Origin: Chromatiales bacterium
Lineage (GTDB): Bacteria; Pseudomonadota; Gammaproteobacteria; Chromatiales; Chromatiaceae
DNA length: 64,000 bases
Direction of reading: 5' to 3'
NCBI GenBank assembly: GCA_022360905.1
Contig: JAKSBX010000278.1
Location: 1 to 64,000 of the forward strand
Both the position numbers and the translations under genes were made by a program. The notes below the pieces were generated by a model. The model was not told the origin of the DNA. It saw only the letters and a program-made list of their open reading frames with translations, and made no database searches. Shown piece after piece: positions 28,886 through 36,747 of this stretch; the stretch's first letter is position 1; each line of letters starts with the position of its first letter.

Positions 28886-29275
28886 TTACCCGTTCAGTTT
28901 TTCGACTACCCGCAGCAATTTTGCCTTGGCTTCCGCCGCCACCCGTTTGGGCTCTTCGGTTGTACACAATCCGAGAATCGCTTCAGGGTCCATAAAGCTG
29001 ACCACCACTTTGCCGTTCTGCTGTTCCCGGATGATGAAATTGCAGGGCAGCAGTGTGCCTGCGTTGGGCTCATCCTGCAGTACCCGTTCTGCCAGGGCAG
29101 GGTTACAGGCACCGAAGATGTGATAGGGCGGAATATCCTTGTCCATTTTATTTTTAAAGATCGCCTGCACATCCACATCACTGACCACCCCAAGGTGCTC
29201 TTCCATCAAAATATCACGAACTCGGGCGACAGCCTGATTGAAGGGGAGATCGATCTCCGTATTGAACTCGTACAT
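28886..29275 (-). CDS. DUF302 domain protein
   Basis: 129 residues covering a complete DUF302 domain: EIDLPFNQAVARVRDILMEEHLGVVSDVDVQAIFKNKM, then IFGACNPALAERVL and LLPCNFIIREQQNGKVVVSFMDPEAIL. No signal peptide is seen, so it is cytoplasmic. DUF302 proteins are common in sulfur- and metal-oxidising bacteria but lack a proven function. The start has AGGAGG close upstream on the minus strand. It faces nudB tail to tail. Confidence 0.92.
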   Translation of the reverse strand: MYEFNTEIDLPFNQAVARVRDILMEEHLGVVSDVDVQAIFKNKMDKDIPPYHIFGACNPALAERVLQDEPNAGTLLPCNFIIREQQNGKVVVSFMDPEAILGLCTTEEPKRVAAEAKAKLLRVVEKLNG

Positions 29276-29370
29276 AAAGCCTCCTGTTTAAAAAAGAGGC
29301 GCCATTCCAGCAGAGTGAATTTGCCAGGGCATTGAATATTATCAAAACCACAATTTGTCAGTGCACCAGG

Positions 29371-29400
29371 GCACATTGGATTCGTGTTATCAGGCCCTGG
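29371..29400. repeat. Family-1 repeat, right-arm copy
   Basis: The segment ACATTGGATTCGTGTTATCAGGCCCTGG matches the right arm of the perfect element at 57132-57166 at most positions. No clear left arm is attached. It lies between the DUF302 gene and the Tat redoxin gene. Confidence 0.5.
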
Positions 29401-29429
29401 CGCTGCTTAACCGCCAACAGCTGTGATGG

Positions 29430-30026
29430 TCAACTCAGTATTTTCTGCAGTTGTGGAATGAATTCGTCAGGTTCGATATGGAAGTGGTTGAACACCACTT
29501 TGCCTGATGGATCGATGATCACCACCCATGGTGTTCCCCCGGTGCGGTAGTCACGCATCGTGCGGGGATAGGTGTTTGTCTGCGGATCACCCGCATCATG
29601 ACCCATCATGATCGGCAATTCGTAGCGAAGCTGCAGCTCCCGCAGATGTGCTTTGGTGTTACTGCTATAGCCTTCGAAAACGGTTTGAATGGCGAGCACC
29701 TCGACCCTTTGATCCTCACGGAAAGTATCTGCTACCCGCTTCAGGGCAGGAAAACCGTACTCATGACAGCCAGGGCACCAGTTCTGAAAGCATTTTAGAT
29801 AGACCCACTTGCCGTTTAACTGCTGTTGCTTGAAGTCACTGGGCCGGCCTTCGGCATCTATCCAGTAGTCCACCTGCAGTGGGGGTGCCTGTCTGCCTTT
29901 GATGCCATATCTGTTTTTGTCGTCATTGCCCAATACCTGGGGGGTGTAGCCCAGCGGCAGCAACGCCAGTGGAGCGAGAGTCGTGTTGGTAATGAAATCT
30001 CTACGTGACAGATTTTGTTTGCCCAT
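29430..30026 (-). CDS. Tat-exported thioredoxin-like (TlpA/AhpC-fold) protein
   Basis: 198 residues from the ATG at 30026, chosen for its GGGAGAG ribosome binding site and because it starts a twin-arginine signal (NLSRRDFITNTTLAPLALLPLG). The mature part is a thioredoxin fold: LNGKWVYLKCFQNWCPGCHEYGFPALKRVADTF, with the redox motif WCPGC, then a RELQLRYELPIMMGHDAG region and the cis-Pro strand GGTPWVVIIDPSGKVVFNHFHIE. It is a periplasmic disulfide or peroxide-type redoxin; the partner is unknown. The ORF could extend to 30098 but that would bury the Tat signal. Confidence 0.88.
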   Translation of the reverse strand: MGKQNLSRRDFITNTTLAPLALLPLGYTPQVLGNDDKNRYGIKGRQAPPLQVDYWIDAEGRPSDFKQQQLNGKWVYLKCFQNWCPGCHEYGFPALKRVADTFREDQRVEVLAIQTVFEGYSSNTKAHLRELQLRYELPIMMGHDAGDPQTNTYPRTMRDYRTGGTPWVVIIDPSGKVVFNHFHIEPDEFIPQLQKILS

Positions 30027-30169
30027 GAAGTCTCTCCCGAACTGAAATTCAATGGTTTGAAGGTCTGTGCCTGGCTGTTTGCTCAAACAATCCCGCACAG
30101 CCTCGGCTACTGCAGTTGAGTATCTATCTATATCACTCTACTCCTGAGATTCGGTTTTGGATTCGCCTG

Positions 30170-30189
30170 GGGCCTGTTAACACGAATCC
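30170..30189. repeat. Family-1 repeat, left-arm copy
   Basis: GGGCCTGTTAACACGAATCC is identical to the outer left arm of the 35286 element and differs by one base from that of the 57077 element. It lies in the 301-bp divergent gap between the Tat redoxin gene and the lysine-rich coiled-coil gene. A separate short palindromic stretch, TTAGGGTCCGTTCACGGGCC, follows near 30243-30262. Nothing else is recognised in this gap. Confidence 0.55.
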
Positions 30190-30327
30190 CATTACCAGGC
30201 ATCCGGCGAAAAACAGACTAGACTAATTTAACAGTCAACCATTAGGGTCCGTTCACGGGCCCTAATGTGACAATTCTGTATGTTGGTTGTTTAACAGCAG
30301 CCGGAGTCGATCAAATGAGGCTGGAGC

Positions 30328-30789
30328 ATGAAAAAGAAAGAGAAAAAGCTGAAAAAGGCAGGCAAGGAGAAGCTCAGTAAGAAGAACAAAACCATAGGCA
30401 CACAGGTCAAGCAGAAGAGCGCAAAATTCTCTGAACTGAAGAGCAGAATCAAGATGCTTGAGGCGATTGTTGAAAAACGTGAGCGAACCATCGCCAAACT
30501 GAAAAACAAACTGAATGAATCTGAAAACCGCAAAGCGAAAAAGCCTGCCAAGCAGAAGTCTCCCGGTGGGGCTGCAAAGCTGCTCAGATCGCAACGTTCA
30601 ACCCGGGTTGGTTTGAATCAACGGGATGCCTGGAGGCGGCACGGTTATCTGCGTAGCCGCTATGAGCACTATCTGGAGCAGAATGAGGAGAAGACGATGG
30701 CGAGACAGCATGCGGGCCAGGATCTTGTCGAGAAATTTGGTGAAGAGGCGGGCTATACCGAGCTGCAGTTGGAACAGATACTCTCCTGA
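30328..30789 (+). CDS. Lysine-rich coiled-coil protein, unknown function
   Basis: 153 residues. The first 30 or so are extremely basic (MKKKEKKLKKAGKEKLSKKNK), followed by a predicted coiled coil at about 32-70 (LKSRIKMLEAIVEKRERTIAKLKNKL), a second basic patch, and a more ordinary C-terminal part with NQRDAWRRHGYLRSRYEHYLEQ and GYTELQLEQIL. A GAGGCTGGAGC run supports the start. The charge suggests nucleic acid or ribosome contact, which is inference only. It ends 5 bp before the tautomerase-like gene, so the two are probably a pair. I do not recognise the family. Confidence 0.7.
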   Translation: MKKKEKKLKKAGKEKLSKKNKTIGTQVKQKSAKFSELKSRIKMLEAIVEKRERTIAKLKNKLNESENRKAKKPAKQKSPGGAAKLLRSQRSTRVGLNQRDAWRRHGYLRSRYEHYLEQNEEKTMARQHAGQDLVEKFGEEAGYTELQLEQILS

Positions 30790-30794
30790 TACTC

Positions 30795-31175
30795 ATGCCG
30801 TTTATCCACATCAAATCGCTGCCTTTTGAGCAGCCAAGGGATATCAGTAGGATCCTGCAACTGATCACCGAGGATTTTTCTGCTGCAAGTGGCATCGACA
30901 AGCAGCATATTACCGTTACCTGGGATCTATTATCGGCAGGCTACTACACTGTGGCTGGAGAGGTGAGCGACTATCAGCCTGATAGCGGTCATCCTCTACT
31001 GGTTGAGATGCTGCTGCCGGACTTCAACAGCCGTGAAAAGATTGCAGATTACATCAAAGCCGTGGCTGACAGCCTGTCCAGGCATGCTCAGGTTCCGGTC
31101 AACAATCTATTCATCAACTGTCGCCTTGCCAGGTCGGGCCAGGTATTTGATGCGGGCGATCTGGTCCATTGGTAA
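30795..31175 (+). CDS. Tautomerase-superfamily-like protein
   Basis: 126 residues starting Met-Pro (MPFIHIKSLPF). In the 4-OT/MIF superfamily the Pro exposed after Met removal is the catalytic base. The layout fits a two-unit beta-alpha-beta protein: ITEDFSAASGIDKQHITVTWDLL, then a second strand and helix from VEMLLPDFNSREKIADYIKAVADSL and VNNLFINCRL. No signal peptide. It follows the coiled-coil gene by 5 bp. The substrate is unknown and the superfamily call rests on Pro2 and the secondary-structure pattern. Confidence 0.65.
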   Translation: MPFIHIKSLPFEQPRDISRILQLITEDFSAASGIDKQHITVTWDLLSAGYYTVAGEVSDYQPDSGHPLLVEMLLPDFNSREKIADYIKAVADSLSRHAQVPVNNLFINCRLARSGQVFDAGDLVHW

Positions 31176-31277
31176 TCACTATTTGGAAATTGTTTAACAC
31201 GCTTTCAGGCTTTATGATGAGAGAAGGCACTATTGGACGTGTGTAGCAGCACCAGTCTATGACAATGGAGGTTAGTG

Positions 31278-31625
31278 ATGATGGGAATAGCCGGGCTCAG
31301 ACAGAGGAAAAACAGAAAAAAACGACGCTTTCAATCATTCGGCAGAGCCGTGTTGGTGGTATCCATTCTGAGCGTATCAATTGGCTGCTCGACCGTAAAA
31401 GTCCATCTCGACGATCATGATATCCTACACCCCTACCTGGGAACGAAGACAGCGGTAAATGTCTTCATCAGAAGTTTTTCCGATTACTACCTGTACGGTC
31501 AGCAGGTTGTGATGGCGATGGATGTGCCACTCTGTTTTGTGGCTGATACACTGCTGTTACCCTATGACCTGATGGTCAAAACCAAGCGGCATCAGCGACA
31601 ACAAAACCAGTTGCCGCCTAGGTGA
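31278..31625 (+). CDS. YceK/YidQ-family lipoprotein
   Basis: 115 residues from the ATG at 31278, six bases after GGAGG; GTG 31275 and ATG 31281 are alternatives. A very basic N terminus (RQRKNRKKRRFQ) precedes a hydrophobic stretch ending in the lipobox LSVSIGCS, with the lipidated Cys at about residue 37. The mature part, YLGTKTAVNVF and MDVPLCFVADTLLLPYDLMVK, matches the YceK/YidQ family of small outer-membrane-directed lipoproteins of unknown function. It stands alone between unrelated genes. Confidence 0.85.
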   Translation: MMGIAGLRQRKNRKKRRFQSFGRAVLVVSILSVSIGCSTVKVHLDDHDILHPYLGTKTAVNVFIRSFSDYYLYGQQVVMAMDVPLCFVADTLLLPYDLMVKTKRHQRQQNQLPPR

Positions 31626-31736
31626 ATATGACCTAATCGACTTGATCTGTGTGGTTTTTCCTTGTTTAATTAACCGTCTGATTCGATTCAAATATTTACA
31701 CGATGGACCCCACTTGCGGTACAAGGACTGGCGAAC

Positions 31737-33047
31737 ATGATATTCACTAACATACGTCGTCTTTTAATAGCAGTTACCGTTTTATCACTCCTAGGGGCCG
31801 TCGCCACACACTGGTATCTACAAAGCAAGGTTGAAAACCTTGTGACGGCAATCATTGAGCAGCTCTATCCTGTCGCGGTGGTAAGTTACGAAGATACCTA
31901 CAGTTCTCTTTGGAACAGTAGCATCGGTGTCGAGCAATTGACCATAAACCCACGGGCGGTGAGGGGAGAGATCAAGATTGAACGTATTGTTTTTCAAGCA
32001 CCCAATCTTGAATTTCTGATGGATGCCGAAAAGGCGCTTGAAAACGGAGATATCCCGCAAAAGATGCGAATCACTTTCGATAATGTCAACTTGAGTACTG
32101 AAGGCAGCATCGCAAGGGCGATATACAAGAATTCATCTTCACCCAAACTTGGCGCCCGCGATAATGCCTATGCCTGTGCCGATGTGAATCAATTTGGATT
32201 TTCAGAATTGGCGGATATGGGCTACGAACGGTTAAACGTTGATCTGAGCATAAGCTACGAATACTTCACCTCGGATGGTGACCTGAATGTATCGGCATTG
32301 TGGTCAAATCGCCAAATGTTTGAAATGGAGATCGCGAGTATCTTTGATGTGGCAAGCAATCGGTTCAAATTTGATCAGATTAAACGTCTTTTTAACCAGA
32401 TGTCGAGTATAAAAATAACCTATCGCGATCTGGGTTTTAACCAGAAAACCATCGATTATTGCAATGAACAGAGGGGTGATCAGGAGTATGTCTCAGCGCA
32501 TATCGAAGCCTTCAAACAGGATCTGAGGAAACAACTCAATATTGTTCCAAGCGATGCCCTGGTTGAAGCCTATCGAAGCTTCATGCTTAAATCGGGAGAA
32601 ATTGAAATTTCCAGCGATATGCAACGCACTATAAATCCTGACTATTTGGGACTCTATAGCCCGGAAGACGTGATCCTGCTTGTACGACCGGATATTACCG
32701 TAAACGGTCAGTCTGTCGATATCCCCTTTGACGCTCTCCTCAAAGACGCTCCAGGTAATACGGATAGGGAAGAAAACCTAAGTGTAAAAAAACAGATCGA
32801 TCCTACACCAGTTAAAATGCACGAATACGTAAAGGTAACGATACCGCAGTTGGCGGATCATATCGGAGATATGGTGCGAGTAAAGACAAAGCAAGGATCT
32901 ACACGCACTGGTATTCTGATCGGTACCACTCAGTCCAGAATAAAAGTTGAGGTGGCTTATCGGGGTGGGACTGCAATCTACCCGATTTTTATCAATAATA
33001 TTGCTGACACCGAAGTAAAGGAATTACCGCCAACCGGCACTCAATAG
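31737..33047 (+). CDS. Membrane-anchored protein with Sm-like C-terminal domain
   Basis: 436 residues, family not recognised. One N-terminal transmembrane helix (LLIAVTVLSLLGAVATHWYL, about 9-28) leaves the rest outside the cytoplasm. Residues about 40-330 form a beta-rich body with repeated IKIERIVF / LEFLMDAEKAL and LNVDLSISYEYF stretches, loosely like AsmA/DUF945-type periplasmic domains. Residues about 365-430 read like an Sm/SH3-type small barrel: DMVRVKTKQGSTRTGILIGTTQSRIKVEV then GGTAIYPIFINNI. The DNA is more AT-rich than the conserved blocks. A rhomboid protease gene starts 13 bp downstream, so the pair is probably one operon, and the product may be a rhomboid substrate or partner (inference). 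Confidence 0.75.
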   Translation: MIFTNIRRLLIAVTVLSLLGAVATHWYLQSKVENLVTAIIEQLYPVAVVSYEDTYSSLWNSSIGVEQLTINPRAVRGEIKIERIVFQAPNLEFLMDAEKALENGDIPQKMRITFDNVNLSTEGSIARAIYKNSSSPKLGARDNAYACADVNQFGFSELADMGYERLNVDLSISYEYFTSDGDLNVSALWSNRQMFEMEIASIFDVASNRFKFDQIKRLFNQMSSIKITYRDLGFNQKTIDYCNEQRGDQEYVSAHIEAFKQDLRKQLNIVPSDALVEAYRSFMLKSGEIEISSDMQRTINPDYLGLYSPEDVILLVRPDITVNGQSVDIPFDALLKDAPGNTDREENLSVKKQIDPTPVKMHEYVKVTIPQLADHIGDMVRVKTKQGSTRTGILIGTTQSRIKVEVAYRGGTAIYPIFINNIADTEVKELPPTGTQ

Positions 33048-33060
33048 CAAACACATTACC

Positions 33061-33978
33061 ATGCTTTTTTTCCCATACCGAGCCGATCATGAGATCAGCT
33101 ATATACCACTGCTCACGATACTAATCAGCATAGTCTGCATCGTTGTCTATATTCAGCAAGAGAAAAATGCAAAGGAATTAGAGCTGGCCATTGACGGGTT
33201 CTGTGGAGTACAGCAGCCACAGATATACCGATTGGCATTAAACGCTTTGTATGGCAGTTCCACGCCTGGTGAGTGTGTCGATTTCATTCTGGGTATGCAC
33301 ACAGCAGAAAATCGAGATGAGTTTCTGAGTGATGTCGTCAAAGAAGCCGACCTTCTTGCAGGGTTTAACCGGGCAGACAGTAACCACTACATTGATAAAG
33401 TTTTGAGGGATAACTACGATCTCTTCGCAAGAGCTGCACCAAAATATCTCACTAATGAGCTCTCTTACCATCCGGAAAGCTGGAATCCGGTGAATATGTT
33501 GACGGCCGCTTTTGCCCACGCCAGTTGGGATCATGTTATTTTAAATTTGATATTTTTTTTCGCCTTTGCGGCAACCGTTGAAGCAATTCTCGGTTATCTC
33601 TATTTTCCGATCGCGATTGTAGCTATCGCCGTTTTAAGCCACGTTTTCTATTCAGTTGCCATGTTAGGAGTAGTCGATCCTCCTCCAACCGTCGGCATAT
33701 CCGGGGTGGTATCGGGGGTTATGGCGCTGTTTGTCTATTTTCTTCCGCGCACAAAAATTCGCTGTTTCTTCTGGTTTATTGTCTTTTTCAAGCGTTTCAG
33801 TATCTCCGCTTGGTTCTTCGTTGCCTTCTTTGTCGGCTGGGATATCTTCTATCTGTTTAATGACGAGGGTTCCTCCAATATTAATTTCGCTGCCCATGTC
33901 GGTGGAGCCATGGTTGGCTATCTACTCGGCTTGATACTGTTTCGCAGGCAGAAGCGAGAGGTAAACCAGATAGACTAG
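33061..33978 (+). CDS. Rhomboid-family intramembrane serine protease
   Basis: 305 residues. After a first transmembrane helix (about 15-31) comes an unusually long external segment (about 32-140), then the rhomboid core. It has the HxxxN motif in HVILN (His158, Asn162), the nucleophile in VGISGVVSG (Ser214, a GxSG motif) and the catalytic His in NFAAHVGGAMVGYLLG (His279). The catalytic Ser-His dyad is therefore intact. Such enzymes cut transmembrane segments of other proteins. The neighbouring single-span protein 13 bp upstream is the obvious candidate partner. The inserted ectodomain distinguishes it from plain GlpG-type enzymes. Confidence 0.9.
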   Translation: MLFFPYRADHEISYIPLLTILISIVCIVVYIQQEKNAKELELAIDGFCGVQQPQIYRLALNALYGSSTPGECVDFILGMHTAENRDEFLSDVVKEADLLAGFNRADSNHYIDKVLRDNYDLFARAAPKYLTNELSYHPESWNPVNMLTAAFAHASWDHVILNLIFFFAFAATVEAILGYLYFPIAIVAIAVLSHVFYSVAMLGVVDPPPTVGISGVVSGVMALFVYFLPRTKIRCFFWFIVFFKRFSISAWFFVAFFVGWDIFYLFNDEGSSNINFAAHVGGAMVGYLLGLILFRRQKREVNQID

Positions 33979-34035
33979 CGGGCCTCTCTTTCAAGGAATC
34001 AAAATGTTGGAGGCTTCAAACCTACCCTTGCTTTG

Positions 34036-34052
34036 TGTTGTGGCTCACAACA
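34036..34052. repeat. Small perfect hairpin downstream of rhomboid gene
   Basis: TGTTGTG-GCT-CACAACA forms a perfect 7-bp stem with a 3-base loop, between the convergent rhomboid and dUTPase genes. It is followed on the plus strand by a run of A, not T, so it is not a standard terminator for the plus transcript. Confidence 0.35.
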
Positions 34053-34150
34053 AAAAAACAACCCGTCTCTGCGAGCCAAGCTTTGCCCTAGGGCGGGTTC
34101 GAGGTCTTGAACTCATCTGTTTGGGTGCCGGGTTAATTTGAGCGTAGTAC

Positions 34151-34780
34151 TCAGTCCTGGCCTGCCGTTTCTGCAGGATAGAACTGCTGCAACTGTTGAT
34201 AGACCTGATCGCTGAAGTCTGCGCTGTTCGCATCGAGCTTAGCGAGGATCTCCGACAGATATTCATTATCCTCTCGACCCTCCCAGATCTTGATGTAGTT
34301 GCCTTCTTTATATCCATGATCCTGACGGAAAAAGTTGAGTACGTTTTTACCGATATAGGTTTTATAAAGATCGTCGAAACTGAGTTCAGCCGCCTGCATC
34401 ATGGTGGCAAAGTGGCCAATGTCTGCCGATTCCGTTTTAATGCTGAACATCGCCAGCTGTTCAATGGAAGTTCGAAGGTCGATCCCATCGGTGGCCTGAT
34501 TCAATCCCTCAAGCGCCTGTTCGGCGGCGCCTTCCAAGGTGGCATTGTGCAGAATCAGATCGCTCAGGGCGAAGTGCCAGATGTCGATGATCTCCAGGTG
34601 AACTTGTTCCATGTCGGGTTTCTGATGCTTCCACCATTTCCAGCCGTAGTGATCGAGCATTTCTGCGCACTCGGTCCAGATGGCCCGGTACCAGGGGTAG
34701 CCCGCATCCCGCCAGTCGTTGTTGACTTTGCAGTTCATCGCATCCTGCAGCTCAAGCATGTTGAGGATCTTATCTTTCAT
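34151..34780 (-). CDS. dUTPase, all-alpha dimeric (dUTPase_2) type
   Basis: 209 residues from the ATG at 34780; the upstream in-frame stretch to 34837 lies inside the preceding gene and does not look conserved. Metal-binding motifs of the MazG-like all-alpha NTPase fold are present: WTECAEMLDHYGWKWWK (ExxE) and HLEIIDIWHFALSD (ExxD). The family hydrolyses dUTP to dUMP and keeps uracil out of DNA. It overlaps the start of the upstream minus-strand gene by 11 bp, so the two are coupled. Confidence 0.88.
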   Translation of the reverse strand: MKDKILNMLELQDAMNCKVNNDWRDAGYPWYRAIWTECAEMLDHYGWKWWKHQKPDMEQVHLEIIDIWHFALSDLILHNATLEGAAEQALEGLNQATDGIDLRTSIEQLAMFSIKTESADIGHFATMMQAAELSFDDLYKTYIGKNVLNFFRQDHGYKEGNYIKIWEGREDNEYLSEILAKLDANSADFSDQVYQQLQQFYPAETAGQD

Positions 34781-35273
34781 TCTTTCGTTCACTTTCTTCA
34801 AGTATATCGTTGAGCAGAGTGACCACCGTCTCGACATAGTTCGGACATTGGGTTTTGAATAATCCGAGCGATTTAGCCTCTTGATATTCAGTGGGGATGC
34901 TCAAATCTTTTTGCAGCAACTCCTTGCAGCGATTGCTGCCGTGGCGCGCCATGAATCGTTCCTGGAGCAGCCGGGTTGCGTTATAGGTCGCCTCTTTGGC
35001 GTTTAGATCCTCAGAGGTTTTCGGTCCCATTTGTAGGCCCAGAACCAACGCAGCGCCGGAGAGGGTACCACAAATATCTCCCATTCGGCCCACACCGCCG
35101 CCAAGACCGGAGCTGATCCGCATCGCCAGCTCAGTGTCTATCCCATAACGGTCAGCAAAACTGGTGATCACGGCTTGAGCACAGTTGCAGCCATCGCAGA
35201 AACGTTTCACGGCGAGTTGAGGGTTTTGGTCGGTTCTGTTGACCTCGTCTTCTGATGATTGGTTATCGTCCAT
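34770..35273 (-). CDS. C_GCAxxG_C_C family protein
   Basis: 167 residues with the family signature: FCDGCNCAQAVITSFADRYG (C-x2-C-x-C-A-Q), SSGLGGGVGRMGDICGTLSGAALVLGL (second Cys with GxxxG), and later Cys in RCKELL and TQCPNYV. Several cysteines suggest redox or metal binding. The family is widespread but functionally undefined. It overlaps the dUTPase gene by 11 bp. A family-1 repeat lies 13 bp upstream of its start. Confidence 0.88.
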   Translation of the reverse strand: MDDNQSSEDEVNRTDQNPQLAVKRFCDGCNCAQAVITSFADRYGIDTELAMRISSGLGGGVGRMGDICGTLSGAALVLGLQMGPKTSEDLNAKEATYNATRLLQERFMARHGSNRCKELLQKDLSIPTEYQEAKSLGLFKTQCPNYVETVVTLLNDILEESERKNER

Positions 35274-35285
35274 TGCGCTTTAATG

Positions 35286-35417
35286 TTAGGGCCTGTTAAC
35301 ACGAATCCGATCAGCCCTGCCGGGGCTATTTTTTCGCCCGGCAAGGCAGAATGAGCGTCGTGTAGTGATTCTACATGAGCGAATGATAACGCCACTGGGT
35401 GGAAAAATAACCCGGCC
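35286..35417. repeat. Family-1 repeat joined to a second palindromic element
   Basis: TTAGGGCCTGTTAACACGAA at 35286-35305 is the family-1 left arm. It continues into CAGCCCTGCCGGGGCTATTT, resembling the inner arm of the 57077 element. The expected right arm is replaced by a second palindromic unit, with GGCTATTTTTTCGCCCGG at about 35324-35341 facing GGGTGGAAAAATAACCCGG at about 35398-35416, and TGTAGTGATTCTACA at its centre. The remaining bases to the Nudix gene (35418-35654) show only an in-frame extension of that gene without family resemblance. Confidence 0.55.
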
Positions 35418-35654
35418 CCCACATTTTTTCCGTAGTAGGGGTCTGAATAAGCCGCTCTCCGTGTTGCTCGTCGTTCATTTGCGACAATCAAACGCTTCTT
35501 GTCGTGCCTTGATTGGCACTTTTTCAGGGGAACAGGACTGGTTGGGATCGCCTTTCACCCCTTGAAAAAGATTCGTTTCATCCCCATCAATGGATACTTG
35601 GCAACACCACACACTGAATCCAGCGTAAGACCAGAAGCAGAGCTGAAAACTAAG

Positions 35655-36515
35655 ATGAAATTAGAAGGATATCAACGTCATATAGACAGATTGAACGAAT
35701 GGGATCGGGATAATTTCAAAGCCTTGTACTTCGGTTCTCATCTTGTGGGGCATCTTAAGGAGCCGGTCTGGTCCTATTTAAGCAGCAGACCCGACCTTTT
35801 TACCTTAGGTAAGAGGGGGGTTAGTTTAAATCCACAAATCAACAGCTTTGAGCAGAGGACTGAGATTCTTGATGAGGTAGTGAATGGATTAGTGGAATCC
35901 TCTGTCATGACCCATCGGCACGGTGAACGGTATCCGGTCACCCATGACGACAGGGATACGGCCCTGGCAACCATCGACCGTGCGGCCGCTGCCTATTTCG
36001 GACTGCGCGCCTATGGACAGCATCTGAATGGCTATGTCCGTAAAGGATCTGAGCTATGGCTCTGGATTGCCAGGCGGTCTGCCGACCGACGGGTGTTTCC
36101 TGACCATCTGGATAATATGGTGGCCGGAGGGCTGCCCCATGACATCTCACTGGCGGAGAATCTGCATAAAGAGTGTCAGGAAGAGGCGAGTGTGCCATCA
36201 CAGATCGTGGCTCAGGCCGTACCGATCGGTGCGATTACCTACTGCACGGAGACGCCGGTTGGTCTAAAGCCCGATACTCTCTATTGTTATGATCTTGAAC
36301 TTCCCACAGATTTTGTCCCCTATAATTCAGATGGTGAAGTGGCAGAATTCATGCTGTTGCCGATCGAGGAGGTGGCCGAGCGGGTCGCCAACAGTGACGA
36401 TTTCAAGCCAAACTGCAATCTGGTGGTGATTGACTTTCTGGTGCGTCATGGGATTATAAATCCTGAAACGCCGGGATATCTCAAATTAATCAACGGGCTG
36501 CACGAGAAATTATGA
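35655..36515 (+). CDS. Nudix hydrolase with DUF4743 N-terminal domain
   Basis: 286 residues from the ATG at 35655, where family-like sequence begins (GYQRHIDRLNEWDRDNF); the frame is open upstream to 35499 but overlaps repeat-like DNA. Residues about 1-110 match DUF4743, the N-terminal domain of the thiamine-pyrophosphokinase-related Nudix group known from yeast YJR142W. The Nudix box is GGLPHDISLAENLHKECQEEASV, with Lys in place of the usual Arg of REUxEE. Yeast and plant relatives act on damaged thiamine diphosphate; the bacterial role is inferred. Confidence 0.88.
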   Translation: MKLEGYQRHIDRLNEWDRDNFKALYFGSHLVGHLKEPVWSYLSSRPDLFTLGKRGVSLNPQINSFEQRTEILDEVVNGLVESSVMTHRHGERYPVTHDDRDTALATIDRAAAAYFGLRAYGQHLNGYVRKGSELWLWIARRSADRRVFPDHLDNMVAGGLPHDISLAENLHKECQEEASVPSQIVAQAVPIGAITYCTETPVGLKPDTLYCYDLELPTDFVPYNSDGEVAEFMLLPIEEVAERVANSDDFKPNCNLVVIDFLVRHGIINPETPGYLKLINGLHEKL

Positions 36516-36611
36516 ATAAAGGTGGTAGATTCAAGGGGTCCGGTTCGCTTTTCTAAAGCATACGGAACCCGGTGACTGGTAATTCAGTCCAAAGCATACT
36601 CAAATTGTAGC

Positions 36612-36695
36612 TAGGGCCTGTCAGTTCGAATTCCAGGGCCTGGTAAACCTGAAAAAACCCCAATCAGGGCCGATTGGGTTCGTGTTAACAGTCCT
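36612..36695. repeat. Family-1 repeat, both arms, diverged
   Basis: A left arm reading TAGGGCCTGTCAGTTCGAAT begins near 36612 and a right arm reading CGATTGGGTTCGTGTTAACA lies near 36671-36690. Between them is CCCAATC-AGGGCC-GATTGGG (about 36659-36678), a 7-bp stem. The copy sits in the 232-bp gap before prc and may form the 5' leader structure of that transcript. Confidence 0.5.
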
Positions 36696-36747
36696 TCGGG
36701 GCTATCAGGGAGCTTTCCCAGTTTCCCGCAAAGACCAGGTAGGATGA

